From NCBI GenBank assembly GCA_038040195.1, contig JBBPIR010000011.1, positions 1 to 32,869 of the forward strand: a stretch of 32,869 bases of DNA, in the 5' to 3' direction. The position numbers and the translations under genes were made by a program. Of the stretch, positions 25,941 through 32,869 are shown one piece after another (within the stretch, counting starts at the first letter, position 1; each line of letters begins with the position of its first letter). Under the pieces are notes generated by a model. That model was given only the letters and a program-made list of their open reading frames with translations. It did no database searches and had not been told where the DNA came from. Source of the stretch: Chloroflexota bacterium (GTDB lineage: Bacteria > Chloroflexota > Limnocylindria > QHBO01).

Positions 25941-25958
25941 CCCGGCTGTCGGGCCGGG
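25941..25958 (-). terminator. GC hairpin after clpC
   Basis: CCCGGC and GCCGGG form a 6-bp stem with a 6-nt loop, starting 1 nt after the clpC TAA. No U-run follows, so terminator function is uncertain. Confidence 0.35.
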
Positions 25959-25959
25959 C

Positions 25960-28437
25960 TTAGCTCGCGACCTTGACCGGCTGCTTGCGCGTCGCCTTCT
26001 TGGCGATCGTCACCTTGCCGTCGGCGTCCGCGTCGACCACGATCTTGTCGCCGCCCTGGAACTCAGCCATCAGCATCCGCTCGGCAAGCGGGTCCTCAAT
26101 CTGGTGCTGGATTTCCCGGCGCAGGGGTCGGGCGCCGAATGCCTGGTCGAAGCCCTTGGTGATGATCGCGTCCTTGGCCGCGTCGGTGACGGTCAGCTCC
26201 ATTTGCTGCGCGGCCAGCTGGTCGCGGACCCGATTCAGCAGGAGGTCCACGATGGACCGGATCTCCTCACGGGTCAGGCTGCGGAAGACGACCGAGGCGT
26301 CGATCCGGTTCAGGAACTCGGGGCGGAACAGGTTCTTCAGCTCGCCCAGGACCTTGTCCTTCATGCGGTCGTACTCGGCGACCGCCATGAGGTCCGCGTC
26401 CCCGCCGGCCCGGAAGCCAATCGAGCTGTCGCGCTGGATGAGCTGGGCGCCGACGTTGCTGGTCATGATCACGATCGTGTTCCGGAAGTCCACGCGCCGG
26501 CCCTTGGCATCGGTCAGTTGGCCGTCCTCCAGGACTTGGAGCAGGATGTTGAAGACCTCCGGGTGCGCCTTCTCGATCTCGTCCAGCAGGACCACGCTGT
26601 AGCTCTTGCGACGCACGGCCTCGGTCAGCTGCCCGCCCTCGTCGTAGCCGACATAGCCGGGCGGAGCGCCGACCAGGCGCGACACGTTATGGCGCTCCAT
26701 GAACTCGCTCATGTCGAGCTTCACGAGCGCCTCCTCCGAGCCGAACATGAACTCGGCCAGCGCCTTGGCCAGCTCCGTCTTGCCCACCCCGGTCGGGCCC
26801 AGGAACACGAAGGAGCCGATCGGCCGCTTGGGATCCTTGAGGCCGGCCCGGGCTCGGCGCACCGCGCTGCTGATGGTCTTGATGGCCTCGTCCTGGCCGA
26901 TGACGCGCCGATGGAGGGCCTCCTCCATCTTGAGCAGGCGCTCCTTCTCTTCCTGGCTGATGCGGACGACGGGGATGCCGGTCCACATGCTGACGACCTG
27001 CGCGATCTCCTCGTCGGTGACCTCGGGCGTCTCCTTGGCCGCCTCCTCGTGCCACGCCTTGCGCAGCTCGTCGATCCGCTCCCGGCCGGAGGCCTCTTCG
27101 TCGCGGAGCTTGGCGGCGCCCTCGTAGTCCTGCGCGGCAATCGCCTCGTCCTTGCGGCGGATGATCTCCTCCAGGTCCTGCTGCGCCTCACGCACGCTTG
27201 GTGGCGCCGACGCGTGGCGCAACCGAACCCGGGATCCGGCTTCATCAATCAGGTCGATGGCCTTGTCCGGCAGGGCTCGGTCTGCGACGTAGCGGACCGA
27301 GAGGTCGACCGCGGCCCGCAGCGCCTCATCGGTGTACTTCACATGGTGGTGCTCTTCGTACCGCGTCCGAATGCCGAGGAGGATCGCGTTGGCCTGGTCA
27401 ACGGTCGGCTCGTCGACCATCACCGGCTGGAAGCGTCGCTCCAGGGCCGCGTCCTTCTCGATGTACTTGCGGTACTCGTCCAGAGTGGTGGCCCCGATGC
27501 ACTGGAGCTCGCCGCGGGAGAGCGGCGGCTTGAGGATGTTGGCAGCGTCAATCGCACCCTCGGCGGCCCCCGCCCCGACCAGGGTGTGGAGCTCGTCGAT
27601 GAACAAGACCGAGTCGCTGCTGGCCCGCAGCTCCTCGATGATCTTTTTCAGGCGCTCCTCGAACTCGCCGCGATATTTGGTCCCCGCAACCAGCGAGCCG
27701 ATGTCCAGCGTGAGCACCCGCTTGTCGAGCAGGGTGTCCGGGACGTCGCCGGCCACGATCTTGTGCGCAAGTGCTTCGGCGATCGCCGTCTTGCCTACCC
27801 CCGGTTCCCCGATCAGGGCCGGGTTGTTCTTCGTCTTGCGACCCAGGATCTGGATGACGCGCTCGATCTCCTTCTCGCGACCGATGACCGGGTCCAGCTT
27901 GCCGGCGCGCGCCAGCTCGGTCAGGTTGATGCCCAGTGCGTCCAGGGTCGGGGTCTTGGAGGAACGCTTGGGCTCCTGGGACGGCGCGCTGGCGGTGCTC
28001 TGCGACAGGACGTGGATGACCTGGTGGCGGACTTTGTCGAGGTTCACGCCCAGGCTCTCGAGGACGCCGGCCGCGATCCCCTCGCCTTCGCGCACCAGGC
28101 CCAGGAGGAGATGCTCGGTCCCGATGTAGTTGTGGCCGAGGCGGCGCGCCTCATCGATGGCCAGCTCGATGACGCGCTTGGCGCGTGGCGTCAGGCCGAC
28201 CTCGCCCACCACCGGGCGCTCCCCGCGGCCGATGATGAACTCCACCGCCTGCCGAACCTTCGACAGCTCGACGTTCATGTTCTCCAGGACGCGCGCGGCG
28301 ACCCCCTCGCCCTCCCGCACCAGGCCGAGCAGGAGATGCTCGGTCCCGATGTAGTTGTGGTTGAAGCGCTGGGCTTCATCCTGGGCCAGGGTCAGGACCT
28401 TGCGTGCCCGGTCTGTGAACTTGTCGAAACGGTCCAT
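25960..28437 (-). CDS. clpC: ClpC-type AAA+ unfoldase of the Clp protease
   Basis: ClpC unfolds substrates and feeds them to ClpP. The 825-residue protein has two Clp-N repeats (about residues 5-70 and 80-145, both with [19 protein letters not shown]), D1 with Walker A GEPGVGKT at 210-217 and Walker [11 protein letters not shown], a UVR-like middle region around [21 protein letters not shown]2 with Walker [13 protein letters not shown] and [14 protein letters not shown], and a C-terminal D2 cap. The middle domain, Clp-N repeats and length fit ClpC and not ClpA or ClpB. No mcsA, mcsB or ctsR gene is adjacent. The C-terminus ends [13 protein letters not shown], very basic. Confidence 0.95.
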   Translation of the reverse strand: MDRFDKFTDRARKVLTLAQDEAQRFNHNYIGTEHLLLGLVREGEGVAARVLENMNVELSKVRQAVEFIIGRGERPVVGEVGLTPRAKRVIELAIDEARRLGHNYIGTEHLLLGLVREGEGIAAGVLESLGVNLDKVRHQVIHVLSQSTASAPSQEPKRSSKTPTLDALGINLTELARAGKLDPVIGREKEIERVIQILGRKTKNNPALIGEPGVGKTAIAEALAHKIVAGDVPDTLLDKRVLTLDIGSLVAGTKYRGEFEERLKKIIEELRASSDSVLFIDELHTLVGAGAAEGAIDAANILKPPLSRGELQCIGATTLDEYRKYIEKDAALERRFQPVMVDEPTVDQANAILLGIRTRYEEHHHVKYTDEALRAAVDLSVRYVADRALPDKAIDLIDEAGSRVRLRHASAPPSVREAQQDLEEIIRRKDEAIAAQDYEGAAKLRDEEASGRERIDELRKAWHEEAAKETPEVTDEEIAQVVSMWTGIPVVRISQEEKERLLKMEEALHRRVIGQDEAIKTISSAVRRARAGLKDPKRPIGSFVFLGPTGVGKTELAKALAEFMFGSEEALVKLDMSEFMERHNVSRLVGAPPGYVGYDEGGQLTEAVRRKSYSVVLLDEIEKAHPEVFNILLQVLEDGQLTDAKGRRVDFRNTIVIMTSNVGAQLIQRDSSIGFRAGGDADLMAVAEYDRMKDKVLGELKNLFRPEFLNRIDASVVFRSLTREEIRSIVDLLLNRVRDQLAAQQMELTVTDAAKDAIITKGFDQAFGARPLRREIQHQIEDPLAERMLMAEFQGGDKIVVDADADGKVTIAKKATRKQPVKVAS

Positions 28438-28477
28438 ATGCCTCTACCCGTTCGCATCCATTGGCGACCCCCGCGAA

Positions 28478-28495
28478 CCGTACTTGAGTGTACGG
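28478..28495 (-). promoter_or_regulatory. Inverted repeat CCGTAC-N6-GTACGG before clpC, with a TACACT box
   Basis: A perfect 6-bp inverted repeat lies 40 bp upstream of the clpC ATG and contains TACACT (28487-28492), a possible -10 box, on the minus strand. No good -35 lies 16-18 bp upstream. It may be an operator overlapping the promoter. CtsR-type GGTCAAA repeats are not seen in the 181-bp gap. Confidence 0.3.
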
Positions 28496-28602
28496 CACCG
28501 CCTCGTACTGGTGTCGCACGCGGTACGGGTGGGGTCAATAGGTGATACGGCCCATTCGGCCTGACGGATCAATGCGGAACCCTCGGCTGGATGGCGCCTG
28601 GT

Positions 28603-28617
28603 CCGGCCTGCGGCCGG
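28603..28617 (-). terminator. GC hairpin after rpsA
   Basis: CCGGCC and GGCCGG form a 6-bp stem with a 3-nt loop, starting one base after the rpsA TGA. There is no U-run, so it may only protect the 3' end. Confidence 0.35.
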
Positions 28618-28618
28618 C

Positions 28619-30703
28619 TCAGCCCTCTTCGGGCTCGCTCGATGCCGGTGCCTCTTCCGGGGTGGGTTCGGCGGCCACTTCTGCAGCCGCGGTCTTGCGC
28701 TTTCGACTCTTGGCCGGAGCCGCGGCCTTGACCTTTTCAGCCGCCGGTTTCTCGACGGCAGGCTCCTCGGCCACGGCTTCAGCTACCGCCGGTTCCTCGG
28801 CAACGGCCTCAGCGACCACCGTTTCCGCGGCCGCAGATTCCACGGCCGCGGGTTCCTCGGCCGCGGCCTCGGCAACCGCGGGTTCGGCCGCTACCTCGGC
28901 GGCCGGCTCGTCGGCGCGGAACTGGTCGAGCAGGCCGGACTCGGCAAACGCCGCCGCCATGGTGTTATCGATACCTTCCTCGGGCTCCGCGGTCGCGTCC
29001 TCAGGCCGATAGTCGCGATCCCGGCCTCGGCCCCCACGACGGTCGCGCCGATCCCCGCGCTCCGCGCGATCGGTGTGTTCCACGCGATCGGTCCGCTCGG
29101 CTCGATCGGGAGGCGGCGCGCCGCCCTCGGAACGGCCGGGCGTCTCCTCGTAGTGCGGTTGCACCATCGGCGTCGATCGATCCTCGGTCTGCTTGAGGCT
29201 CAGGCCCAGCCGGTGGCGCTCGGAGTCGAGGCTGATGATCTTCAGCTTCAGCTCCTGGCCCTCGGATACGACATCGCCAGGATGCGCGACGCGGCTGTTC
29301 GAGAGCTCGCTGATGTGGATGAGGCCCTCGAGGCCCTCCTCGATCCGGACGAAGGCGCCGAAGTTGACGAGCTTGGTGACCGTGCCGTCGATGACATCGC
29401 CGATGGTGTACTTGGCCACCGACTCCTGCCATGGGTCGGGCTGGAGGCGACGAATGGACAGGCTGATCCGGCCCCGTTCGTGGTTGATGTCGATGACCTC
29501 GGCCTCGACCTCCTCACCGATGGCGTAGGCGGTCTCCGGGTTGTTCACCTTGTTCCAGGACAGCTCGCTCTTATGCACCAGGCCGTCGATCCCGCCCAGG
29601 TCGACGAAGACACCGAACGGGGCGATGCTCCGCACCTGTCCCGTCACGCGCTGCCCGACGTTGAGGGAGCTGAACAGCTCGTCGCGCTTCTCGCGGCGCT
29701 CCTCGTAGACGGCCACCTTCTCGGACAGGATGAGCCGATTCGCCTTGCGGTTGACCTCCAGGATCTTCAGCCGCAGGGTGCGGCCCACAAACGGCTGGAG
29801 CTTCTCCGCGATCTCCTGGGCGGCGTCGCGCGGCTGCTCGTCGCGCGGGCGTCGTGGAAAGTCGACGATCTGGGAGATCGGCACGAAGCCGCGTACGCCG
29901 AGGTCCACGATCAGCCCGCCCTTGTTGTGGTCGATGACGCGAGCCTCGACGATCTCGCCCGTCTCGAAGCGCTCCTGCATCGCGCGCCACTTGCGCTCGA
30001 GGCCGGCGCGACGGACCGACAGGACGGCGTGGCCCTCGGGCGACTCGGGCTGGAGGACATAGACGAGGACCGGATCGCCGACCTTCAGCTCCTGGCGCGG
30101 CTCGTCGCCCTCCCGGGGTCCGCCCCGCCGGCCCAGCAGCTCGCGGTTGGAAACCACGCCCTCGCTCTTGCCGCCGAAGTCGACCAGCAGCTCGTCGGGA
30201 TCGACCCGGACCACAAGGCCTTCCACCACGTCCCCATGGCGGAGGTTCTTGACCTCGTGATCGGGGTGGTCGAGGGCCTCGGCCATGGTCGTCGGATCGG
30301 GACGGGGCTCGGGTACGGCCTCAGGCTCGGGTACGGCCTCAGGCTCGGGTACGGCCTCAGGCTCGAGCTCCGCGGCGGCCCCTTCGGCCACCTGCTCGGC
30401 AGGGGCCTCGAGTTCGACTGCGGCCTCAACTGTCGGCGGCTCAGTGCCCTCCGCCTCGGCCGTCGGCGTTTCGGCACTCGGCGCTTCGACCATCTGCTCG
30501 TCGGCTGGTGCCTCGGCGATGATCTCCACAGCCGGTTCAGGGGCGGGTTCGACCTCGGGCTCCGCGACCATGGTCGCGGCCTCGGTGGCCTGCGCGGTCG
30601 GGGCTTCCGGCGCGTCCGCCGCGGGATCGGATCCGGCCGAGGACTCCTCGGCCGAAGCGGCGGGCTGCGGGTCTTCGATCAAGTGATGGGTGCTCCTGTC
30701 CAT
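28619..30703 (-). CDS. rpsA: 30S ribosomal protein S1 with long acidic extensions
   Basis: S1 binds mRNA and helps initiation. The 694-residue protein has four clear S1 domains: about 156-225 (VVEGLVVRVDPDELLVDFGG), 246-312 (VEARVIDHNKGGLIVDLGVR), 358-428 (VTGQVRSIAPFGVFVDLGGI) and 443-512 (IDGTVTKLVNFGAFVRIEEG). Before them, residues 1-145 are almost only Ala, Glu, Pro, Thr and Val; after them, about 520-694 includes a basic DRRDRRGGRGRDRDYRPED patch followed by an Ala/Glu-rich tail. Met140 could be an alternative start but has no Shine-Dalgarno; Met1 has AGAGAG. Four-domain S1 is usual in Gram-positive-type bacteria. The extensions are lineage-specific and probably disordered. Confidence 0.93.
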   Translation of the reverse strand: MDRSTHHLIEDPQPAASAEESSAGSDPAADAPEAPTAQATEAATMVAEPEVEPAPEPAVEIIAEAPADEQMVEAPSAETPTAEAEGTEPPTVEAAVELEAPAEQVAEGAAAELEPEAVPEPEAVPEPEAVPEPRPDPTTMAEALDHPDHEVKNLRHGDVVEGLVVRVDPDELLVDFGGKSEGVVSNRELLGRRGGPREGDEPRQELKVGDPVLVYVLQPESPEGHAVLSVRRAGLERKWRAMQERFETGEIVEARVIDHNKGGLIVDLGVRGFVPISQIVDFPRRPRDEQPRDAAQEIAEKLQPFVGRTLRLKILEVNRKANRLILSEKVAVYEERREKRDELFSSLNVGQRVTGQVRSIAPFGVFVDLGGIDGLVHKSELSWNKVNNPETAYAIGEEVEAEVIDINHERGRISLSIRRLQPDPWQESVAKYTIGDVIDGTVTKLVNFGAFVRIEEGLEGLIHISELSNSRVAHPGDVVSEGQELKLKIISLDSERHRLGLSLKQTEDRSTPMVQPHYEETPGRSEGGAPPPDRAERTDRVEHTDRAERGDRRDRRGGRGRDRDYRPEDATAEPEEGIDNTMAAAFAESGLLDQFRADEPAAEVAAEPAVAEAAAEEPAAVESAAAETVVAEAVAEEPAVAEAVAEEPAVEKPAAEKVKAAAPAKSRKRKTAAAEVAAEPTPEEAPASSEPEEG
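30306..30359 (-). repeat. Three 18-bp tandem repeats inside rpsA
   Basis: The 18-mer GGCTCGGGTACGGCCTCA is repeated three times without a mismatch (30306-30323, 30324-30341, 30342-30359). It encodes PEAVPE-type repeats in the acidic N-terminal extension of S1. Perfect identity suggests recent or slippage-prone expansion in steps of six residues. Confidence 0.85.
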
Positions 30704-30714
30704 ATCGGTCTCTC

Positions 30715-30749
30715 TGAAAACAGAAACGCCCTCCGCATGCGGAGGGCGT
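30715..30749 (-). terminator. Hairpin plus U-rich tract in the rpsA leader (possible attenuator)
   Basis: A perfect 24-bp palindrome (30726-30749) forms a stem with a 4-6 nt loop on the minus strand, followed directly by TTTCTGTTTTC and, after a few bases, AGAGAG and the rpsA ATG at 30703. It lies ahead of the gene and not behind one: the upstream gene mutM is divergent. The layout equals that of the L10 leader in this window, so conditional termination or a protein-binding site is likely. The rest of the leader (30750-30860) has no gene. Confidence 0.55.
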
Positions 30750-30841
30750 CAGCCCGGGTTGTGAACAGTCCTGGTCCTCGTGGCGACGACTCGGTGCTCT
30801 CCTCCTGGGCGTTTGTGACGGCGTCCCGCACGTTTATATGG

Positions 30842-30869
30842 TTGTCCTGCTCAGAGGCCGGCGTAGCAT
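30842..30869 (+). promoter_or_regulatory. Probable promoter of mutM
   Basis: Plus strand TTGTCC (30842-30847), 16-bp spacer, TAGCAT (30864-30869). The start would be near 30876, about 20 nt before the GTG. The same bases read TATGCT on the other strand with TGG before it, so divergent use for rpsA is possible. Confidence 0.4.
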
Positions 30870-30895
30870 ACCATCGGAGTCAATGGTGCCCGAGC

Positions 30896-31717
30896 GTGCC
30901 TGAGCTGCCGGATCTGACGGTCGTGGCCGAGGAGCTGGCACGGCGCGCGACCGGTCGTCAGATCGCGGAAGCCTCGGCCCCTGCCCCCATCCTGCTGCGG
31001 GCCACAGCCGACGACCTCGAGGCCCTGCGCGGCATGACCCTGGGACCGGCATCGCGGCGCGGGAAGTTCCTCGTCACGCCGCTGCTCCGCGATGGGGAGG
31101 AGCAGCGCCTCCTGCTCGCCAATCCGATGCTCGCCGGGCGGTTCTGGTTGCTCGACAAACCGGGGCAACGGGTGCGGGCACGGACCGGGCTGCGGTTGAT
31201 CTTTACCGATGGCGGCGAGTTGCGGTACGTCGACCGCGAGATGCTCGGCAAGCTGTACCTGGTCACGCGCACGCAGCTCGACCAGGTGCCCGGCTGGGCC
31301 GAGATGGGTCCCGACGCGGACGATCCGGCGCTCACCCTGGACGCGTTCCGGGCGCGGATTCGGCGCCACCCGGGGGAGCTGAAATCGCTCCTCCGCAACC
31401 AGCATTTCGTGGCCGGCATCGGCAACGCGTACAGCGACGAGATCCTGTGGGCGGCCCGGCTGGCGCCCTTGCGCCGCCGCAGCAGCCTGAAGCCCGAGGA
31501 CGTCGACCGGCTGTACGAATCCATGCACCAGGTCCTGGCCGAGGCGACGTCGCGCCTGCGCGAGCTCGTCCCGCCCGATATCGAGGTGCAGCACCGGGAG
31601 TTCCTGCGCGTCCACCTCCGCGGCGGCGAGCCGTGCCCGCGGTGCGGGAAGCCACTGCGCCAGATCGGCGGTGATGAGGCGACGACGTTCTGCCGGACCT
31701 GCCAGCCGCCGATCTAG
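30896..31717 (+). CDS. mutM: Fpg/Nei-family DNA glycosylase, divergent
   Basis: Fpg enzymes remove oxidised purines through N-terminal Pro and cut the strand. The 273-residue product starts at GTG and reads [10 protein letters not shown], so Pro2 and Glu3 are in place. Lys57 is present (RRGKFL), the H2TH part is [19 protein letters not shown] (172-190), and the C-terminal zinc finger has Cys247, 250, 266, 269. Two usual features are missing: the zinc-finger Arg (E. coli Arg258) aligns with Glu261 (EATTFC instead of GRSTHFC), and the DPRRFG loop that fills the lesion gap is DREMLGK (113-119). The overall length is normal. It may have altered substrate choice. Its stop shares CTAG with the converging LysM gene. 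Confidence 0.88.
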   Translation: MPELPDLTVVAEELARRATGRQIAEASAPAPILLRATADDLEALRGMTLGPASRRGKFLVTPLLRDGEEQRLLLANPMLAGRFWLLDKPGQRVRARTGLRLIFTDGGELRYVDREMLGKLYLVTRTQLDQVPGWAEMGPDADDPALTLDAFRARIRRHPGELKSLLRNQHFVAGIGNAYSDEILWAARLAPLRRRSSLKPEDVDRLYESMHQVLAEATSRLRELVPPDIEVQHREFLRVHLRGGEPCPRCGKPLRQIGGDEATTFCRTCQPPI

Positions 31718-32400
31718 GGGACGGGAATGATCAGGACCTGTCCAGGGTGGATGAGGTCGCCGGTCAGGCCATTGGCGTCCCGAATGGCCTGCGCGGTCGT
31801 CCCGAAGCGGGCCGCGATCCCGTTGAGCGTGTCCCCCGACTGCACGATGTAGGTCACCGGGGTCGGGGCGGGCGTGGGTGTCGGAGCCGGCGTCGGGGTC
31901 GGTTCTGGGGTCGCGGTGGGCGAGGCAGGCGGCGATCCGGTCTCGCTCGGTTCGGGCGAGGGGGACGGGGAAAACGCGACCGACGGGGATGGGGACGCAT
32001 CCGGCGGGGACACCAGGCCCTGCAGCCCGCGCAGTCCCACCCAGGCCACCGCCGCGCCAGTTCCGATCAGCAGGATCACGATCAGGGCGGCGGTACCAAC
32101 GCGACGCGAGCGGGCCGGGATGATCGCCCGTGGCGCGGCTTCCAGGACCACGCGGGTGGAGCCGAAGGTCGCGTCCGGAGCGGCTGGCCCCCACGTGGGG
32201 CCGACCGGTCCAACCACCTCGAGGTGGGTCTGATACCGCGTGCACCCTTCGTAGCCACCGCCCAGGCAGAAGCGAACCTGGTGGTCGCGATCAATGGCCG
32301 AGAACGATCCGCTGGCCGCGCACCGGTGGGCGGGGTCGGCCGTCGCCGACACGGCGCGCGGGTCCCCGCCCAGGGTCAGGAGGGGGCAGATGGTCTCCAC
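31714..32400 (-). CDS. LysM membrane protein with N-terminal four-Cys module
   Basis: The frame is open to 32676 but overlaps the 5S rRNA, so I place the start at GTG 32400, giving 228 residues. Residues 1-60 hold a compact module with Cys5, 27, 45 and 53, plus HRC, DHQVRFC and YEGCTRY patterns. After a linker come basic residues (ARSRR, 96-100), one membrane segment (about 102-122), a Ser/Pro/Thr linker with PTPAP repeats (131-182) and a C-terminal LysM domain (183-227, [19 protein letters not shown]). By the positive-inside rule the Cys module is cytoplasmic and LysM outside, probably on peptidoglycan. The Cys pattern could bind zinc or an Fe-S cluster; I know no named family. It lies 64 bp after the 5S gene. 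Confidence 0.82.
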   Translation of the reverse strand: METICPLLTLGGDPRAVSATADPAHRCAASGSFSAIDRDHQVRFCLGGGYEGCTRYQTHLEVVGPVGPTWGPAAPDATFGSTRVVLEAAPRAIIPARSRRVGTAALIVILLIGTGAAVAWVGLRGLQGLVSPPDASPSPSVAFSPSPSPEPSETGSPPASPTATPEPTPTPAPTPTPAPTPVTYIVQSGDTLNGIAARFGTTAQAIRDANGLTGDLIHPGQVLIIPVP

Positions 32401-32464
32401 GCCCCAAGAATACGGGGCCGCGAAGAATGCGGGGCCGGGACACCGGGCGCCGGGAAAGCAAATA

Positions 32465-32582
<118 letters not shown>

Positions 32583-32694
32583 TATTCTTCAATTGCGACC
32601 CCACACCCCGAACGGGGCGGGTCAACCGACTCTGGAAGCACCGATTTGTATCGTCTTGGCATCCGCGTCCAGCCACGTGCTAGACGCGTGAAAA

Positions 32695-32869
32695 TAGGTC
32701 AAGCCCTCGACCGTTAGTACCGCTTCGCTGAACGCATTGCTGCGCGTACACGTGCGGCCTATCAAACAGCTAGTCTCGCTGCGGTCTTACCCGGTTAACC
32801 CGGTGGGGAACCTCATCTTGAGGCGAGCTTCGCACTTAGATGCTTTCAGTGCTTATCCCAACCGAACAT
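32695..32869 (-). rRNA. rrl: 23S ribosomal RNA, 3' end (partial)
   Basis: The last 175 nt of a 23S rRNA are present and run off the window. The minus strand ends GTACTAACGGTCGAGGGCTT followed by GACC, the conserved 3' terminus, and contains the helix 100-101 region upstream (ATGTTCGGTTGGGATAAGCA). The exact 3' end (32695-32697) is an estimate, since the 5' partner strand is outside. Confidence 0.95.

Noticed and set aside
26104-28545. Very long plus-strand frames opposite clpC, fusA, rpoC, rpoB, tuf and rpsA (for example 4899-7082, 10336-12009, 13707-15188, 26104-28545)
   Set aside because: They are antisense shadows of conserved genes caused by high GC at third codon positions; their products are rich in Asp, Leu, Val, His, Gln and show no family motifs.
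28438-28618. CtsR or HrcA operator before clpC
   Set aside because: No GGTCAAA tandem heptads and no CIRCE element (TTAGCACTC-N9-GAGTGCTAA) are present; only a short GTAC inverted repeat is seen.
32583-32694. tRNA in the 23S-5S spacer
   Set aside because: No cloverleaf or T-arm motif is present in the 112 bases.

Overview
The window is a compact, GC-rich stretch of bacterial chromosome carrying the core transcription and translation genes. Almost everything is on the minus strand; the one convincing plus-strand protein gene is a Fpg/MutM-type DNA glycosylase. High GC, frequent GTG and TTG starts, stop-start overlaps (GTGA, TGATG), a C4-type L33, a fused IspD-IspF and a LysM membrane protein with an N-terminal four-Cys module fit a Chloroflexota lineage (Limnocylindria-like). 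That taxonomic call is inference from protein character and gene order, not from a search.

Layout in the direction of minus-strand transcription (right to left). The 3' end of a 23S rRNA gene and a 5S rRNA open the window, followed by a LysM membrane protein that converges on mutM. Next comes rpsA (S1) with a terminator-like leader, then clpC, a YacL-type PIN-TRAM protein, ispDF and rlmB, the last three joined by 4-nt overlaps, and a small GYD-like gene. A tRNA neighbourhood follows: Thr(UGU), a lipoprotein gene, a duplicated tRNA-Thr 3' end, Tyr(GUA), Thr(GGU), a polytopic membrane protein, rpmG (L33) and Trp(CCA). Then come secE-nusG-rplK-rplA, rplJ-rplL behind an L10-type leader, rpoB-rpoC, rpsL-rpsG-fusA-tuf, and the start of the S10 operon (rpsJ-rplC-rplD-rplW-rplB-rpsS-rplV-rpsC), which leaves the window inside rpsC. 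The order clpC...yacL-ispD-ispF...rlmB...rpmG-secE-nusG-rplKAJL-rpoBC resembles that of Firmicutes. Thr(UGU)-Tyr-Thr(GGU) before secE-nusG recalls the E. coli thrU-tyrU-glyT-thrT-tufB cluster. Much of the window is therefore deeply conserved synteny, and departures from it stand out.

Regulation visible in the sequence: good sigma-70-type promoters lie before rpoB (TTGACG-16-TATACT), rpsL (TTGACA-18-TATACT), rpmG (TTGACA-18-TAGAAT, starting inside the preceding gene) and the Tyr-Thr tRNA pair (TTGAGC-17-TATACT). The L10 and S1 genes each have a strong hairpin plus U-rich tract directly before the start region, suggesting attenuation.

Most unusual features: (1) between rplL and the rpoB promoter, 16-bp palindromes of form CAGTCA-N4-TGACTG at exact 50-bp spacing, inside a 50-bp tandem duplication that can also form two RNA hairpins; (2) a displaced tRNA-Thr 3' end about 1 kb from the intact tRNA-Thr, bracketing a lipoprotein gene like a decayed integration event; (3) long acidic low-complexity tails on both L10 and S1; (4) a Cys4 module joined through one membrane segment to a LysM domain; (5) a Fpg homologue lacking usual DNA-contact residues; (6) Asn at the RpoB position equivalent to E. 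coli His526.
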